From Lepidonotus clava (taxonomy: Eukaryota; Annelida; Polychaeta; Phyllodocida; Polynoidae), in NCBI GenBank assembly GCA_936440205.1, contig OW387140.1:34283659-34347658 (forward strand): a DNA stretch of 64,000 nucleotides, in the 5' to 3' direction. The position numbers were made by a program, and so were the translations under genes. Position 1 is the first letter of the stretch. Each line of letters opens with the position of its first letter. Shown here in pieces: positions 10,245-22,524 of the stretch. The notes beneath the pieces were generated by a model that worked only from the letters and a program-made list of their open reading frames with translations, made no database searches and was not told the origin of the DNA.

Positions 10245-11012
10245 ATGATATCTGTTTCTGTCAGAACGCTGAAGGAAATCCTGAAACTAATAGACTTTAC
10301 AGTCGTGAATATATTTTTCTTCACAATCCAACTGGTACCTTCGCTCTACAGATTCTTCATATGCAAGATGAAAAAGCAACTTGCTATTGGAGAAACTCAA
10401 TCCAATGCAGGCGATTACGTATGGTCCTTTGATAACATACAATATCTTAAAACCATGGTTATCAAGCTCTTCCGGAACATTTTCTTCAAAAATGCTTTTA
10501 TTGGAGACATCCCACCAAACCCTAAGGTTGTGCACTTTGTAGATGGATCTGAACGTACTCTGCTAGATTACAAGACAATTGGACGACCCTTGGTATTAAA
10601 TTTTGGGAGCTGCACCTGACCACCATTTGTGGAAAAGTTGGTGACCTTCAAGCAGTGTGTCACTGACTTTGCAGCTGATATTGATTTCATCACAATCTAT
10701 ATCGCAGAAGGCCATCCTACAGATGGCTGGGCATATGAAGATAATCGCTATACCATAGCAACCCATAAAGACATTGAGAATCGCATGTTAGCAGCTGGAC
10801 AACTGGCAGATGAAGGGTTGCCTTGTCCCCTCCTCGTAGATAAAATGACTAATGAGGCCAATTTTTCCTATGGGGCTTACCCTGACAAACTTGTTATCAT
10901 TGATACAGATGGCAAAATAGCTTTCATGGGTGAACAGGGACCGGCTGGGTATAGGGTCGAGGAAGTAAGAGAGTGGATTGAAATGTTTTTGAAGTCCAAA
11001 AAGGCAAAGTAG
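10245..11012 (+). CDS. Iodothyronine deiodinase-like selenoprotein (dio-a)
   Basis: The 255-residue selenoprotein has an in-frame TGA at 10617-10619 (residue 125) read as selenocysteine in NFGSCT-U-PPF, the deiodinase active site; translation continues in frame to TAG at 11010. An N-terminal membrane helix (about residues 12-34, VVNIFFFTIQLVPSLY) is followed by a linker with VWSFDN, the RPLVLNFGSCT strand, and the thioredoxin-fold half with IYIAEGHPTDGW (conserved His-Pro-x-Asp-Gly-Trp) and CPLLVDKM. Deiodinases remove iodine from thyroid hormones or iodotyrosines at membranes using a reduced cofactor. Pro two places after Sec matches vertebrate types 2 and 3, linked there to propylthiouracil insensitivity; SCT matches types 1 and 3. 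The ATG at 10245 (CCAAAATGA) is chosen because no upstream in-frame ATG exists; the exon starts after an acceptor at 10143. A SECIS lies at 11550-11622. It is the most diverged copy (IAEGH, where the others have EAH). Confidence 0.93.
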
Positions 11013-11549
11013 TAAGAGTTTGGTAACATTAAATGTAACACACAATCGTAACACCAATTGATGAAAGATGTGGGGAGGAGTCAAAGTATGTTTCAGTTCA
11101 TGCTCGGGTGCCCTATTTATAGATGCAGTATACTTGCTCACAAGCTCACTTACTAAAAGATTAATGTACAACTTGAATTATTGGAATATACCTGTATAAT
11201 TCTCTCACAAACAATATATTGCAATTATTATATAATGTCATCTATACTATGATGGTGGTGGTCAGTACTCATAATTATAGGGCCTATTTTCGGAAGGAGG
11301 GGTGTTCTCAAAGGAATTGGGTCTGGATGTTGAGGCCAATCACCTTTATTCCAGTCACCCTCAGTGCTGTAAAGCTATGTAATTTGGTTAAACGAGTTAA
11401 CAGTTTGTTATATGACAATCTCTCTCAGTGTTCACTGGGTAAAAAGTTACAATGATTTTGTTGCATAAACTTATTTCATTTATGATATGCAAGAAAATTA
11501 CATAATAACAATGTATATTTGCCTGCTTGCTTTGATGATCTGAAACTGT

Positions 11550-11622
11550 AGTGTCTTATTCCAATCATGATGTGTAAACTTAAACTTCTGGTGAAGCACT
11601 GAATTCCCGGCTTTAGACAACC
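11550..11622 (+). promoter_or_regulatory. SECIS element of dio-a
   Basis: ATGA (11567-11570) and TGAA (11600-11603) form the non-Watson-Crick quartet with tandem G.A pairs. Between them GTGT pairs with GCAC and ACT pairs with GGT across a small A-rich internal loop, leaving TAAAC-type A's in the apical loop, 11 nt after the quartet as in known SECIS. Outer pairing includes TGTCT with AGACA. It lies about 540 bp after the stop. Confidence 0.85.
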
Positions 11623-11677
11623 TACAATATTTTAGACTATTGAAGGAAGATGTGTGTGCAAACAATATTTTGTTATC

Positions 11678-11683
11678 AATAAA
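11678..11683 (+). terminator. Poly(A) signal of dio-a
   Basis: AATAAA about 75 bp downstream of the SECIS, in the same relative place as in the three paralogues. Confidence 0.65.
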
Positions 11684-12009
11684 AATTATGAGATATATTT
11701 TAGTTATTTGTTATGTTTCTTGCTTATAACGTCTGGTTGGTGAATACTAAAGTTAGTGATCCATGATGCAATTACATAATTATGGCCAGATTCTAACCCC
11801 CAAAAGCTTTATAGTTCTTTTATAATACATTTGTTAGAAGGCTACCCCACAAATATATCAGTCAACCAAAAATGTCTGTTTTAATGTGTGAACATAGCCC
11901 TTTGTAAAAAGATTGTCTAACCAGAGCAACTTTAGATCAACGTGTAAATGAAATGTGTGGACGAGCCGATTAAATCCCGAAGAGTTTGTTGGGCAACTAA
12001 CTCATTATT

Positions 12010-12051
12010 AATTTGTTGGTTAGATTTTAAGTCAGCTGACTAATTATTTGA
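12010..12051. repeat. 42-bp repeat, first copy
   Basis: Identical to 13491-13532 by eye; contains the palindrome GTCAGCTGAC and GTTGGTTAGATTTTAAG. The copies are 1481 bp apart in the same orientation. Related shorter pieces lie near 11915 and 12160, inverted. Confidence 0.85.
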
Positions 12052-12940
12052 TTCGCCTTGCTGGGATACACTAGCTTGGCCACTAAATGCCATTGATTAG
12101 AATAGAATAAAACTTGAAAGTGAGCCAATCAACTGCACTAACCATTTTGTGGAAGTATAAAATCATCTAACCAATTCTCGTTGAATCCCATATTAAAGTT
12201 TTGCATGTAATTGTTGTATAATTTTTAATACTGATTTTCGTTTACCTCAATAAAAATATCATTTTCAGACTGCTAAAATTGAAATTACATCCCGCGCTAT
12301 TATCCTAAATGAGGAAAAAATAATCATATTTTGAAGAATGAGGTTTTCCTTACCAAGTATGCCTCTTCCAAAATCCCGTTAATCCCTTATGTAAAATATT
12401 GGGTTTTCTTTGTTTTACTTTAATTTCAATTCAAAGTAAGATTTTACCATTGCCTAATAACTAATTATCTTTAAGGTGCTGTGAACAGTCAGTAATACTT
12501 TTAAACTAAAGCTTGATGTTTCTTTGGATGTCATACAAATGTTTATCCTACTAATATTTCTCTGGTATTCTAAAGCTATTAGTAACTAGAATAATTGTAA
12601 GACTATTGTAGGTTCATGCCACAACAAACATTTCTGGAGGCAACAATGTATTCCTTGATAAAGAAGACTACACAGGTAACCCACATCATAGCAATTATTT
12701 TTTGACCATGACACAAATTTAATTGTCAGCATCGGCTTGAATTGCATTACGTGCCCATTCGTTCAATGACATTGGTACTTTGTGTTAGACAATTAACCTG
12801 GTTATATTTTGTTTGCAGAATAATTAACCTTATATAAACATTAATAATATACAGGTGTTCCTCGCTTCATTCAGAGTGCAGGAAAAGGAGTGGCCATTGT
12901 TTATATCATATTATGTGGTTTTTCACATCCATAAAAACCA

Positions 12941-13370
12941 GGGGGCCATTCCATAAAAAGATACGAACTTTTAAGATTTATTATTTCGTTCCAGAAACAA
13001 GATACGCACAAAACATGTATCCCTGCGTACTGTACGCAGGTATGCAAAAGTGTGCGTACCCCTCTAAAAGCTGTGACAGGTAATTTAGTGTTCGTAAGTG
13101 ATTTTTAATATTCAAATATTATTTTTATTATGAAATCTTAAAGTCACAATAATATATAGAATATCATTAAAAAGCTTATTTTGTAAGGAAACTATTAATG
13201 AAAACCAAATTAAAATCGGATGAAAACTCACGCAGCTATCAAAGAAAAGAGAGAAAATAAATTAGAATCAAATTATTTGTCATATGTGCAATTTTCCTAA
13301 CTTACACTATTTGCGCACATTTCAAGGAAAAAAGCCATCACCTACGAACACTTTTTGTGGAACAGCGCCC
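12941..13370. mobile_element. Foldback element of about 430 bp (GGGGCCATTCCATAAAAAG ends)
   Basis: The left end GGGGCCATTCCATAAAAAG and the inverted right end (CTTTTTGTGGAACAGCGCCC at 13351-13370) match imperfectly over about 28 bp, including an adjoining CGAAC. An inner GTACGCA hairpin lies near 13025. This fits a small non-autonomous DNA transposon. Confidence 0.6.
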
Positions 13371-13490
13371 AGGAAAATATAACAGGACTGCTATTTCTTG
13401 TTACTTAGTTATTGGATACATGAATTTCTTAATAATGAAATGTGTGGGGATATTTAGATATCTATTTTATCTAAGTCCAATATAGACATC

Positions 13491-13532
13491 AATTTGTTGG
13501 TTAGATTTTAAGTCAGCTGACTAATTATTTGA
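13491..13532. repeat. 42-bp repeat, second copy
   Basis: Second copy of the sequence at 12010-12051. The interval between them has no shared internal structure that I could see other than the foldback at 12941-13370. Confidence 0.85.
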
Positions 13533-14947
13533 CTAATGGCTAAGAAATCTCTCTTGCCACTTGTAAGGTTACTTTTGATATAACCTTTGATTAAATTATA
13601 ATGTTACGTTTTTTGTGTCTAAAGTTGATCCTTTTAAACATATGAAAACGTTTTCGAATGTACATGAAGGATCATACAACAGGTGACCTTCAGCCGTTCG
13701 TTTTAGAGTAAATGTCTTGGGTCTAGACCCCTAAATTTGACACAAGGAAAAAGCTAATTTCAAATATGGCGATATGATTTAATTTTGACAGGGCCTATTC
13801 TTAAACACTCTAAACTATAATCAGACCAACTCTGCGGATTTGTGGCTTATTGATATACACTTTGATAGGTCTATCTTTATTAAAGAGTAAATGACCGAAA
13901 TTATGTAGGAATATTGCTAGGAAGAAACATGTGGTTTCCGTGGAAACCATATCACATGACAATAATTCTGAATATAAATAGAAATAATTATAAAAGAACT
14001 TCCAAGCTACATTATACAAAAGACAGCTTGTAGCTACCTTCATTAGAACAAAAGTGAGAGTATTACAAATTGTCTGTATTATGATATATGCAGTTCATAA
14101 TTTACTCAATATTCAACTGTTTCTAACTTTGCCTAAAATTACCATATCATGTTCAGAGACCCACAACTCATCTTCTAAAACGAATATTTGAAAGCTGTTT
14201 GTCTTTTTTGAAAGCTTGGAACCTGTTCTACTTTCATCATCTCTGTCGATAAGCACCAACATCGCAGAGTAGGTCTCTATGTTTCCAAGAGATGTTGTAC
14301 ATGTTATTTTAGACATAATACTCTATGCGAGATGACATATTTTTGTAATGTACTTACACTGTACTCACCAGAAAATCGGTCATGACAAGGTGCGCCAGGT
14401 TGATAAACCAAATTAAAAAGAGCAGAAAACTATTAGATACGCCAAGTTTAATAAGGAGAACATAGACACATGCATAACCCATGCAGCTGGCATGGCGACT
14501 GAAAGGGGCACATTCAGAAAACTAAACGCGATACATATATAGTAAATAGAATTAATATGTTTACTTTCTAACAGGATATTTACAGAACTGAACTGCTAAA
14601 TGAAGGCAGATAGAAAAAGACAGATATTTTAGGCCTAATTCAAAATTCCACCTTTGTATAGTTCCTTATCATAATTGCGGATAGACACCAGCGGTTAGAT
14701 GTAGTTCAATAAACCATTCTACAATTTATATGTAAACAAATTTACTGTTCAATGTTTGGCATACCTAATTAAAGATAATTTCTTTTCATTCAAAAAATGG
14801 AAGATGTTATTGATAAAGCACTGATATACACCTTCTCTAATGTCTTGATTAAACATTTTCTATTATACGCAATGCCCTTTCGTGTAGTCTTTCAAGTTTT
14901 CACACCGTTTCCAGGTTACCAGAATCAATTAACATAGTGGCACAAAA

Positions 14948-15169
14948 TCAGTTATAAATTTTTAGGGCGGTAGATTCCGTTGTAAATCTTCTAATTTCAG
15001 ACAAAATACACAGTTTGGTTTGTACCTTTTTATATATGTGATCGATATGAGTTGACATGTCCAACGTGTCATCAAGATGCACACTCAAATATTCTTGTAC
15101 TTGTTTTAGGGCCTCTCCATTTACATACATTTTTTCCAAGCCACCTCCTGATAACTTCTCCGTGAACAA
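14948..15169 (-). pseudogene. LINE reverse-transcriptase C-terminal fragment
   Basis: A 73-codon frame contains VQEYLSVHLDDTLDMSTHID and KVQTKLCILSEIRRF, matching the segment after the RT catalytic domain in CR1/L2/Jockey-type LINEs (compare NYKYLGVWFNNTLDFQKHL in the full LINE of this window). It is truncated on both sides and isolated, so a 5'-truncated dead insertion. Confidence 0.75.
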
Positions 15170-15389
15170 ATGACCATATATTTTTATTAGACATATTGAT
15201 TAAAAAAGAAATCGGAAAAAGAGAAGATTCTATCATAAAACATCAATAAACCAATAAAACTAAGATCAATAATACAAAATCTAAGTTCGCAGTTCCCTTC
15301 AATACAATGTTTTATAGACATCTCCATTTCAAGCATGTAACTAAGAAAATTGATATTGTACGAATGCCCCTTTCCTGGCATCAAAACTT

Positions 15390-15473
15390 CTGGAGCGTTA
15401 GGGGTCTGAACGCCACTATCGGTGTGGAAGTTGGCTCTGGTTCTTCTACCACCAAGCTTCAGGGTGCCAAAAG
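15390..15473 (+). other. Candidate 5' exon of dio-b
   Basis: The segment ends GCCAAAAG/GTATGTAAAC, a strong donor very like the donor of the proposed dio-c leader exon (GGGCAAG/GTATGTAACT). It lies about 3.1 kb before the dio-b acceptor. No protein similarity; assignment rests on donor and position only. Confidence 0.25.
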
Positions 15474-15697
15474 GTATGTAAACCTACTGTAAAATCAGAC
15501 ATATTTATTCAAACATATTTTCTCTAACATATCACTAACCACTAAAATTATGTTAAATGTTGCTTTTGTATAATGTACCAACAGAGATGTCTACATTGTT
15601 ACAACGCTAATTTGGACTAATTGGCAAATTAGTGATGATTTACTGAGGCGAAGCCAGTCCCCCCTGCCCAGTCATCGACAAGTCTAATTATACCTGG

Positions 15698-16888
15698 ACA
15701 AATGCCGAATTCCTGATGTTGGGATAAATGTACGAGAAAAAAATGCGATAATGATGCGTAACGATTGCAGATCTCCCATAATTAGGCTGTTGCATTCCTG
15801 AAACCTGTTGGTAATTATGCGAGTGTTTTACACTGTTTCGTATCGTTTCCGTAAGTTTTTCGTGTATTTGATATGTAAATCACCTTTAATTACGGAAATA
15901 TTACGTAATATTAACCCTTACACTGCCAGAGGCCTCATATGGGGTCCTATAGTAAAATCCCATAGGAACACCATTGAAAGAATGCAAATTATGCTTTCAG
16001 AATCTGAAAGAATTTTTCAGATATTCCAATTAGAACCAGAGATACAGGTATTTGAACATCGGACTATCAAGTCACCCAAAAATGTTAGAATTGCGATTCG
16101 AGAAACCATAAACAATGTATTTACATTTGAAATTGCCATACTAATTAAAATATCATGAAAAATGGATGAATTTATGTAAATGACATGATTTTTAATTTGC
16201 TCTAACTTTTCTTTCATTTATGATAATCACAAACTGTCTTTTGCACAAAAAAGATGATGTTTTCATGTTATTTTTATAAAGAGTGTCATAGTTATTTTAT
16301 GAATTATAGGTTACCATGGTAACCTGCAAACTATGATAGTACGAACAATTACTCCACGCAAGAAATTCGCCTTATTGGCATGGTGCCAACATTTGGAATG
16401 TTTATATCAAAATTATTGAAAAAAGCTTTCCATCTGAAGAATCTAAACTAAATTTGAGTTTTAGGAAATTCATGCACTAATTTTTGTATTTTAGGCAATA
16501 TTTCAGTAAATATCAGTTACATTGTGATATATCTGGCAGTGAAAGGGTTAAGTGGATTCCTGAACTGCATGATGTAATAACGGAAATTCTCGTTTTTTTC
16601 ACATTGAAATGTATAGGATACGGGACCTCAGGAGGTCCCGTAACATAATCACAAATTTCGGATGTAAAATGATCAATATTTTACAAAAATACAGAACTTA
16701 GGAATGCAAAATTACATTTTCCGTACTTTTATTTCCGTAAGAACACACGTAACATACACGACAACAAATTCCTAGTTTCAGGAATGTAATTCTATTCTCT
16801 AATATTTTCTTACTTTTTCGTACATTTTAGGTAATTACGATAGCAATTTGGCTCCGTAATTGACATTAGGAATTCAGTAAAAGCCCCT
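15698..16888. mobile_element. Outer foldback element interrupted by a TTAA element
   Basis: CCGAATTCCTGATGTTGGG (about 15706) and the inverted end (ACATTAGGAATTCAG at about 16863-16877) are imperfect terminal inverted repeats. Inside, GTAATTACGG, TTTCCGTAAG and TTCAGGAATG blocks also occur in both orientations. It is split by the 637-bp element at 15911-16551. Confidence 0.5.
15911..16551. mobile_element. TTAA-flanked MITE (piggyBac-like), nested
   Basis: TTAA lies at both boundaries (15911-15914 and 16548-16551). Just inside, CCCTTACACTGCCAGA is inverted as TCTGGCAGTGAAAGGG. TTAA target duplication with CCC...GGG ends is the piggyBac superfamily hallmark. No transposase frame; non-autonomous. 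It sits inside the foldback at 15698-16888. Confidence 0.8.
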
Positions 16889-16890
16889 GT

Positions 16891-17132
16891 AAAGGGGGGA
16901 ACACATTGAGCGATTTGACTATTATTATGGTCGTTTTGACCAGTTTTGGCTGTTGATTTTCAATCGTTTTTGACCAGATCTGGTTGAAAACGGGTGGAAA
17001 AAGTGATTCCAATCAGTATTTCAATCGGAAAATTAAGAAATCAATTGCCAAATATCTGACAATGTTAGATATTGATAGCTGGTGACCTCCTTATCGAATC
17101 TTAGTTGCATCGCTCAATGGGTTCCCACCTTA
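16891..17132. mobile_element. Foldback MITE of about 240 bp
   Basis: AAAGGGGGGAACACATTGAG with CGAT (16891-16914) is the inverse of ATCGCTCAATGGGTTCCCAC with CTT (17109-17131), with few mismatches. Inside are GACCAG-rich repeats. Non-coding. Confidence 0.75.
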
Positions 17133-18565
17133 ACTGCCCCAAACTGGTCATTCTGATCCCAGAAGTCAAGAGCACAGGACGTATTTCAGGGAGAAGCTTT
17201 TTCCCACTTGGTGTAAGCCTACACTCCCTGTATCAAATATATCCTTTCACTGGTTGCTTCAATACACAGAATTTAATTGTATTGATCTGAAATTAATCAA
17301 TTATTTACTTTTATAATCCCTATATATACTTGTTATGTCCTGTGTGTGTCCTGTATTCTATTAAATGTTTAATGTGAAAATTCTTGTCGAGCCTCCTTTG
17401 TTAATTATGTTATTCCTTTTACAATGAAAACTTTTCAAAAGTATAATATTACCACTAGATGTTGCTCATTCAAGCTTTCAGCTTTGTGAACAGTGACTAT
17501 GAAAACCAAATAGCAAAGCGAATGGGCACGTATGAATAAGTGAAGACACAAAGTAAAAACATTTGTGGACTCTATTGCTTATGTTTTTACTCTGTTCTCA
17601 TGATTCTCGTGTTTTCTGCCAGTGTTTGGAATGAGGAAACTATTACATTATAGACTTACAGCTATATCAGGACTTGTGGAATATTTAGTGTAATTATTTT
17701 AGCAACGGATCCAGAGATGGATTATTAGGTGTGAAGTTTATTCATGATTGCTAGAATTTCTAATCCTGAGACACTAGTAAAGATTTTCTTGAATAGCCAA
17801 ATTATAATAATGGGCCAAGGTCTACAGAAAAATACAGAAATATTCATATATGCACTCAAATTTCATAATCTAACTATGAGGGGATTGTCTTCAAAGAAAT
17901 TGTTATCATCCTCGATACTATGGATAGACTAATTGGCAGGGGGAACATGTCATACAGCTTAAGGTTAATATAAATGACAAAGTGCATGTTGATATGATTT
18001 GCTGACATACACTAAAACGATTTCCAACTTTGATGATAAAAGAGCAAAGAAATTTGGATTATTTTTGACAGCGCTGCTAGTATAATTTGAACATTCCCAC
18101 ATACTTAAAGATGCAGTTTATAATCATTATGCATCTTAAAATGCTAAAAGGTACATATGGGACTTTTATATTGAACATTAGTTTTTTTGCTGCACTGACA
18201 TTGTTCTTGGAGAGCAGCTATTCAGTTACTCGATTCTGATGTGGCACTGATAAAAAAATACATCACAATAAGTATACATACTTTAACCATCAATCTTTAT
18301 TATCAGGTGTTAGCTAGGACATTAACCCTCTGGGGGGTCTTTTCTCTAAAAGAAGATGATCAGGTACCTGTTCATGCAGGTAGTTTTTTAAAACTTAACA
18401 GCCTTAAGGGGGAAACTGGAATTCCAAAAATGTTCGTCTACATTTTTCCATATCATTTACTAGCATTACATGTGTAAATTGAACAGCCCCAATTTGGTGG
18501 AACCACTTAATGCTTATAATAATATATTCTGAATCACTTAAATCTGTTTGAAATTTTCATTACAG
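17133..18565. other. Spacer and last 5' intron of dio-b
   Basis: No supported gene. The right end is an acceptor (ATTTTCATTACAG, ending 18565). Confidence 0.45.
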
Positions 18566-18605
18566 TTTCTTTGAGAAGCATCAACTTACCGTGTTGAAGC
18601 CCTTC

Positions 18606-19367
18606 ATGATGATGTCAGCCATGAGGAAAATACTAAGGGGAATCTTCCTACTCATTGGATATACAATCATTAATGTAATTATATTCTTAATGCAGCTTGT
18701 ACCTCCCCTGTACAGGTGCATTATGTTCAAGATCTCAAAGAAATTTCAAAACCCACTTGATCAAGAGAATTATATATGGACCTTTTGTAGGTGGGACTGT
18801 TTAAAAGTCACATACCTAAAAATCTTGAGAGATATTTTTTACAAGACTGCCTTTGTTGGAGACACCCCACCAGACGTTAAGGTTTTTAGTTATGAGGATG
18901 GATCTGAGTGTCATCTACTAGATTATAAGAAAATTGGACGACCCTTGGTTTTAAACTTTGGAAGCTGCACCTGATTACCATTCATGAAAAAGTTGGAGAC
19001 CTTTAAGCAGTGTGTCGCTGACTTTCAAAATGAAATTGACTTTATTACAATTTATATTAAGGAAGCCCATCCTTCTGATGGCTGGGCATACAAGCAAAAC
19101 CCACATGCTATTGCCACCCATATCAACATTGAAAATCGTATGTTAGCAGCTGGGATTCTTGGAGATGAGCAATTGCCCTGTCCACTCCTTGTTGATAACA
19201 TGGAAAATGAGGCTTGTATATTCTATGGGGCTTTACCTGAAAAACTTGTCATCATTGATGCTAGAGGCAGAATAGCGTACATGGGAGCACAGGGGCCACT
19301 AGGCTACAAAGTCGAGGAAGTGAGAGAATGGATCAAAAGTTATTTGAAATGTGACAGTTTAGAGTAA
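18606..19367 (+). CDS. Iodothyronine deiodinase-like selenoprotein (dio-b)
   Basis: The 253-residue selenoprotein has an in-frame TGA at 18972-18974 (residue 123) in NFGSCT-U-LPF, followed by the thioredoxin-fold half with IYIKEAHPSDGW and CPLLVDNM. The residue two places after Sec is Pro; the one directly after it is Leu (TTA), where the other three copies have Pro. The membrane helix is at about residues 13-35 (INVIIFLMQLVPPLYRC). The exon starts at an acceptor ending 18565. The first ATG is 18606, inside a run ATGATGATG, so Met 1, 2 or 3 could be used. It is about 8 kb from dio-a and 10 kb from dio-c. A segment like its 3' UTR survives as a relic at 34012-34570. The SECIS is at 19850-19925. 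Activity (outer- or inner-ring deiodination) cannot be read from sequence. Confidence 0.93.
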
Positions 19368-19849
19368 GACATCAAACGATGGACAAAAACATGCAACTTT
19401 GTACATTTTAGAGGTAATTAAGGCAGCAAGGGAATTATTATAATAATGTAACTTTGAAAACAGTCATGTTAAAAAGCAAATATATTCATTACCATCTGTG
19501 ATTCAAATGTTTTTTGATAAACAGATATAAAAGACTTAAAAAGTAGGAGCTGAGTAATCTACAAAACAATTCTTCACCACTGACAGCGATCCAGACTGAG
19601 ATTAATAGATCAAGGTCAGACATAGTAACGATAAATAATTTTGCGACCATTAATATGTTTCAGTATCAAATGCCGGTTAAGAAAGTAAATCTCACTAAAA
19701 TATTCCAATCACCCATATAACTGTTTTGAAGGTATGGCATTCCCAATAAGACATTACGTTTATATAACAATATTGTTGGTGTATTATATATGACCAATTC
19801 ATGCAATCTTATATTATTTGCTTGTTTGCTTTGATTATCTAACCCTGTA

Positions 19850-19925
19850 CTGTTGCATTCCAGTCATGATGTGTAAACTTAAATCCTAGGGTGAAACATT
19901 GATCCCCTGGTCTAAGGCAGTGCAC
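19850..19925 (+). promoter_or_regulatory. SECIS element of dio-b
   Basis: Quartet ATGA (19866-19869) with TTGAT (GA at 19901-19902). The stem GTGT pairs with ACAT and ACT with GGT, with TTAAAT supplying the apical A's. Compared with dio-a, stem pairs change on one side but pairing (including G.T) is kept, which supports a real RNA structure. Confidence 0.85.
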
Positions 19926-19966
19926 AATTAACTTAGATAATCGAAGAAATATCCATTTGTATCTTG

Positions 19967-19972
19967 AATAAA
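19967..19972 (+). terminator. Poly(A) signal of dio-b
   Basis: AATAAA about 65 bp after the SECIS quartet, as in the paralogues. Confidence 0.65.
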
Positions 19973-20174
19973 CATAATTCAAAAACAGTTTTTGTCAGAT
20001 AATATATGGTTGGGTTGGACATGGTTCAGAGTCTGGTGTTTTTGCTGTTAATTTGGAAATACATCAGGGAATATTTATAATTCGCATGGCCCTTCGACAT
20101 TTATTACTGCTGTGTGTATTTATTAAAACCTCAGCTTTTTAATATAATATAATTACATACAATGATATAAATAC

Positions 20175-20179
<5 letters not shown>

Positions 20180-20209
<30 letters not shown>
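20180..20209. repeat. (AT)n microsatellite
   Basis: About 15 AT units. A G run of about 14 also lies near 20634-20647. Confidence 0.95.
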
Positions 20210-20213
<4 letters not shown>

Positions 20214-22396
20214 CAATGCCTAAATCTAAATTCTGAGACACACTTCCCTGCATTAGAACGATATTAACATGCATAAGGAGTGTCATGACCATAATGCCTA
20301 ATATTATCAAATGGAAAACTCGTGTTCATAAAAAAAGGTATATAAGTGTAAATAGATCACTAGAGAAGCTAGCATTTAATGCAGCCTTCACAAATAAGGC
20401 ACTGACCAACCTATTCTATCCTATTCTATAGCTGCTATAGTGGAATTTAGTGACGTTTTCATACAATAGTTGGTAGAAATAACTTTAGCATCACAAAAAC
20501 AAATCCCATAGCTTGCAGGGGGGATCCAGAGATTCTCAAAAGGGGAGGTGCCTAATTGTAAACTATCCGCCAGACCCTTTGGGTCAGAGAATTTTTATGA
20601 AAGAAGTCAACATTTGGCCAAAGATGTTAGAGGGGGGGGGGGGGGGGCGTGTGGCGGTACTAGCCCGTGTACACGATCATCTTCACATTGGACCATCATG
20701 TCTCATTTCGTCCAAGTATATTTCCTGGTTTCCATGATCACACCCCCATCTGGTGAGCAACTGATACTTTATTAGTGGTGGCAGACAGAGAGCCTCTGGG
20801 TGAATGTGTAAACCTCACATTGTTCTAGGCCGATTGATACTATATCATCTTTACTTGATATGGATGCTACATCCTTATTAATCTCTGAAAATCAAGGGGA
20901 ATCTTAAAGATTATTACGGATAAAAGCCTTTAAAAACCAGCATTGGACCAAAGATGGCCTCGCCTGTGTTCTCCTAAATGACATCCTAGTTGAGAGGGGT
21001 TATTGCTGAGGGGGGGAACAATGATATTTTCCTCAGGTCTCCACGAACGTAGTGACCATTATAAAATCAAAATGTAATTAAACAAACAATCCAATATTCT
21101 ATGTTGGTATATTGTAATTTGTATAATTCAATTGTCTGTTTGTGTTTGGCTCACATGTACAGTTAATAAAGTTACTATAATAAAAATCAATAAAAGTAAA
21201 ATAGAAATCAGTGATAAAAAAGGAACCAGTGCACATGTCTCTCTTGACACAACTCAGGACGCCTGATTCTATATATAAATAAAGGTGGTGTCATCTATGA
21301 TATCGATTTGTTTTACGTCAATACTACAAAAAAATAATAGTTTGGCGTCCCACATCTGGTAATCTTAGCAAAAAGAACAATGGCCAGATTGGAAACTGTG
21401 AATCATAACCTAAGGAGAGGGAAAGCTCAAAGAATGTTATCAACCACTCCAATAAAGTATGGAACAATGATTTTTGTATTCTAACCAATAAAAAATCAAA
21501 GATCTGATACACAGACATAATCTTCTTTAGACCGTAATATGGATTATGATGAATACAAAAAAGCTATTGTTAAAACAAAAGAAAAGAAAATTCAATAGTG
21601 ATTCTATGCATGTGTACTAGATGTTCAAGGAAAACTGTTTTTAAGTATATTAAGTTTGTACCCCAACCATGACTATAACAGGTATGTGATTTTGTTTCTA
21701 AATTGAATTATGTGATTTCTGTACCCAGCTTTGTACTTTACTGTATTCTTTTTGTCTAGAGTATTGTTTACGCTTTAAGGACTTATACTTATATCTTATA
21801 TGTATCTTATTGGCCTTTGAGATTATTTAATGGAGTCAGGCATTGAATGTAAACAAGTGCTTTTGCACTTATTTTATGTCTGGATAAATGAAAGAATTTA
21901 AAAAAAATTATATGCGCAGACACAGATTACACACACAGACATGTACACATGTACATATACAAGCGTACATATACATATGTCCACAGGCATGTATACAAGC
22001 AAACACGCACCCATACATCAACACACCACACACACAGTACTTACATGAAAATATCACCTATCATGGGTCACTTTCCAGAAATCTGCAATTATGTTAATTA
22101 AATTCAATGCTCGTCGAATGGGTGGAAAGCCACAAACGTTTTGAAATATTGCTTTTTTATTACTTAACTACATTATATTTTTTTTAGATTATTGTGCACT
22201 TCCATTTGCATTAATAAGGATAATGATGGTACATGAAGAAAAAACATAATGTTAAAGCAGAATGTATGATGCATGGAACATTATATTCATACTAGTACTA
22301 AGAATAAGAATAATTAAAATCTATTGCAGATTACTATCAGGTTTCTTTCTATGTCATATTGCACAACCACCTCTTTTGGAATGGTGACGTAAACGC

Positions 22397-22524
22397 ATGG
22401 GTTCACAAACGCACCCTCTCAACTCTAGTTCCAATGTAAATCTGACCTCTTACATCGACCCTTCATCAATTGAAGATCTGATCAGACGTATAATAAGAGT
22501 TAAGAGTGTGTTTCTGGGGGCAAG
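22397..22524 (+). other. Candidate leader exon of dio-c
   Basis: The segment runs from ATGGGTTCACAAACG to a strong donor (GGGGGCAAG/GTATGT). Joined to the acceptor at 28844 it stays in frame (...LGAR-YVSNGL...) with the dio-c coding exon, which would add about 58 residues. The paralogous segment in unit B (37750-37887) has the same donor, but an insertion changes its phase and it would run into a stop in the dio-d exon. The segment is therefore better read as 5' UTR, with Met at 28885 as the real start. Confidence 0.4.

Larger units (their letters stand above)
11830..14947. other. Spacer between dio-a and dio-b, left part
   Basis: Apart from the repeats listed, I see no supported gene. The minus-strand frames at 13810-14043 and 14113-14316 have no recognisable features. 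Confidence 0.5.

Noticed and set aside
10215-11012. Reading each deiodinase as two separate genes split by a stop
   Set aside because: The TGA sits at the Sec position of the active site, both halves are in the same frame and a SECIS follows in all four copies.
21888-22097. His/Thr-rich frame
   Set aside because: Translation of cryptic (CA)n/(ACATAT)n simple sequence; the matching place in unit B has no open frame.
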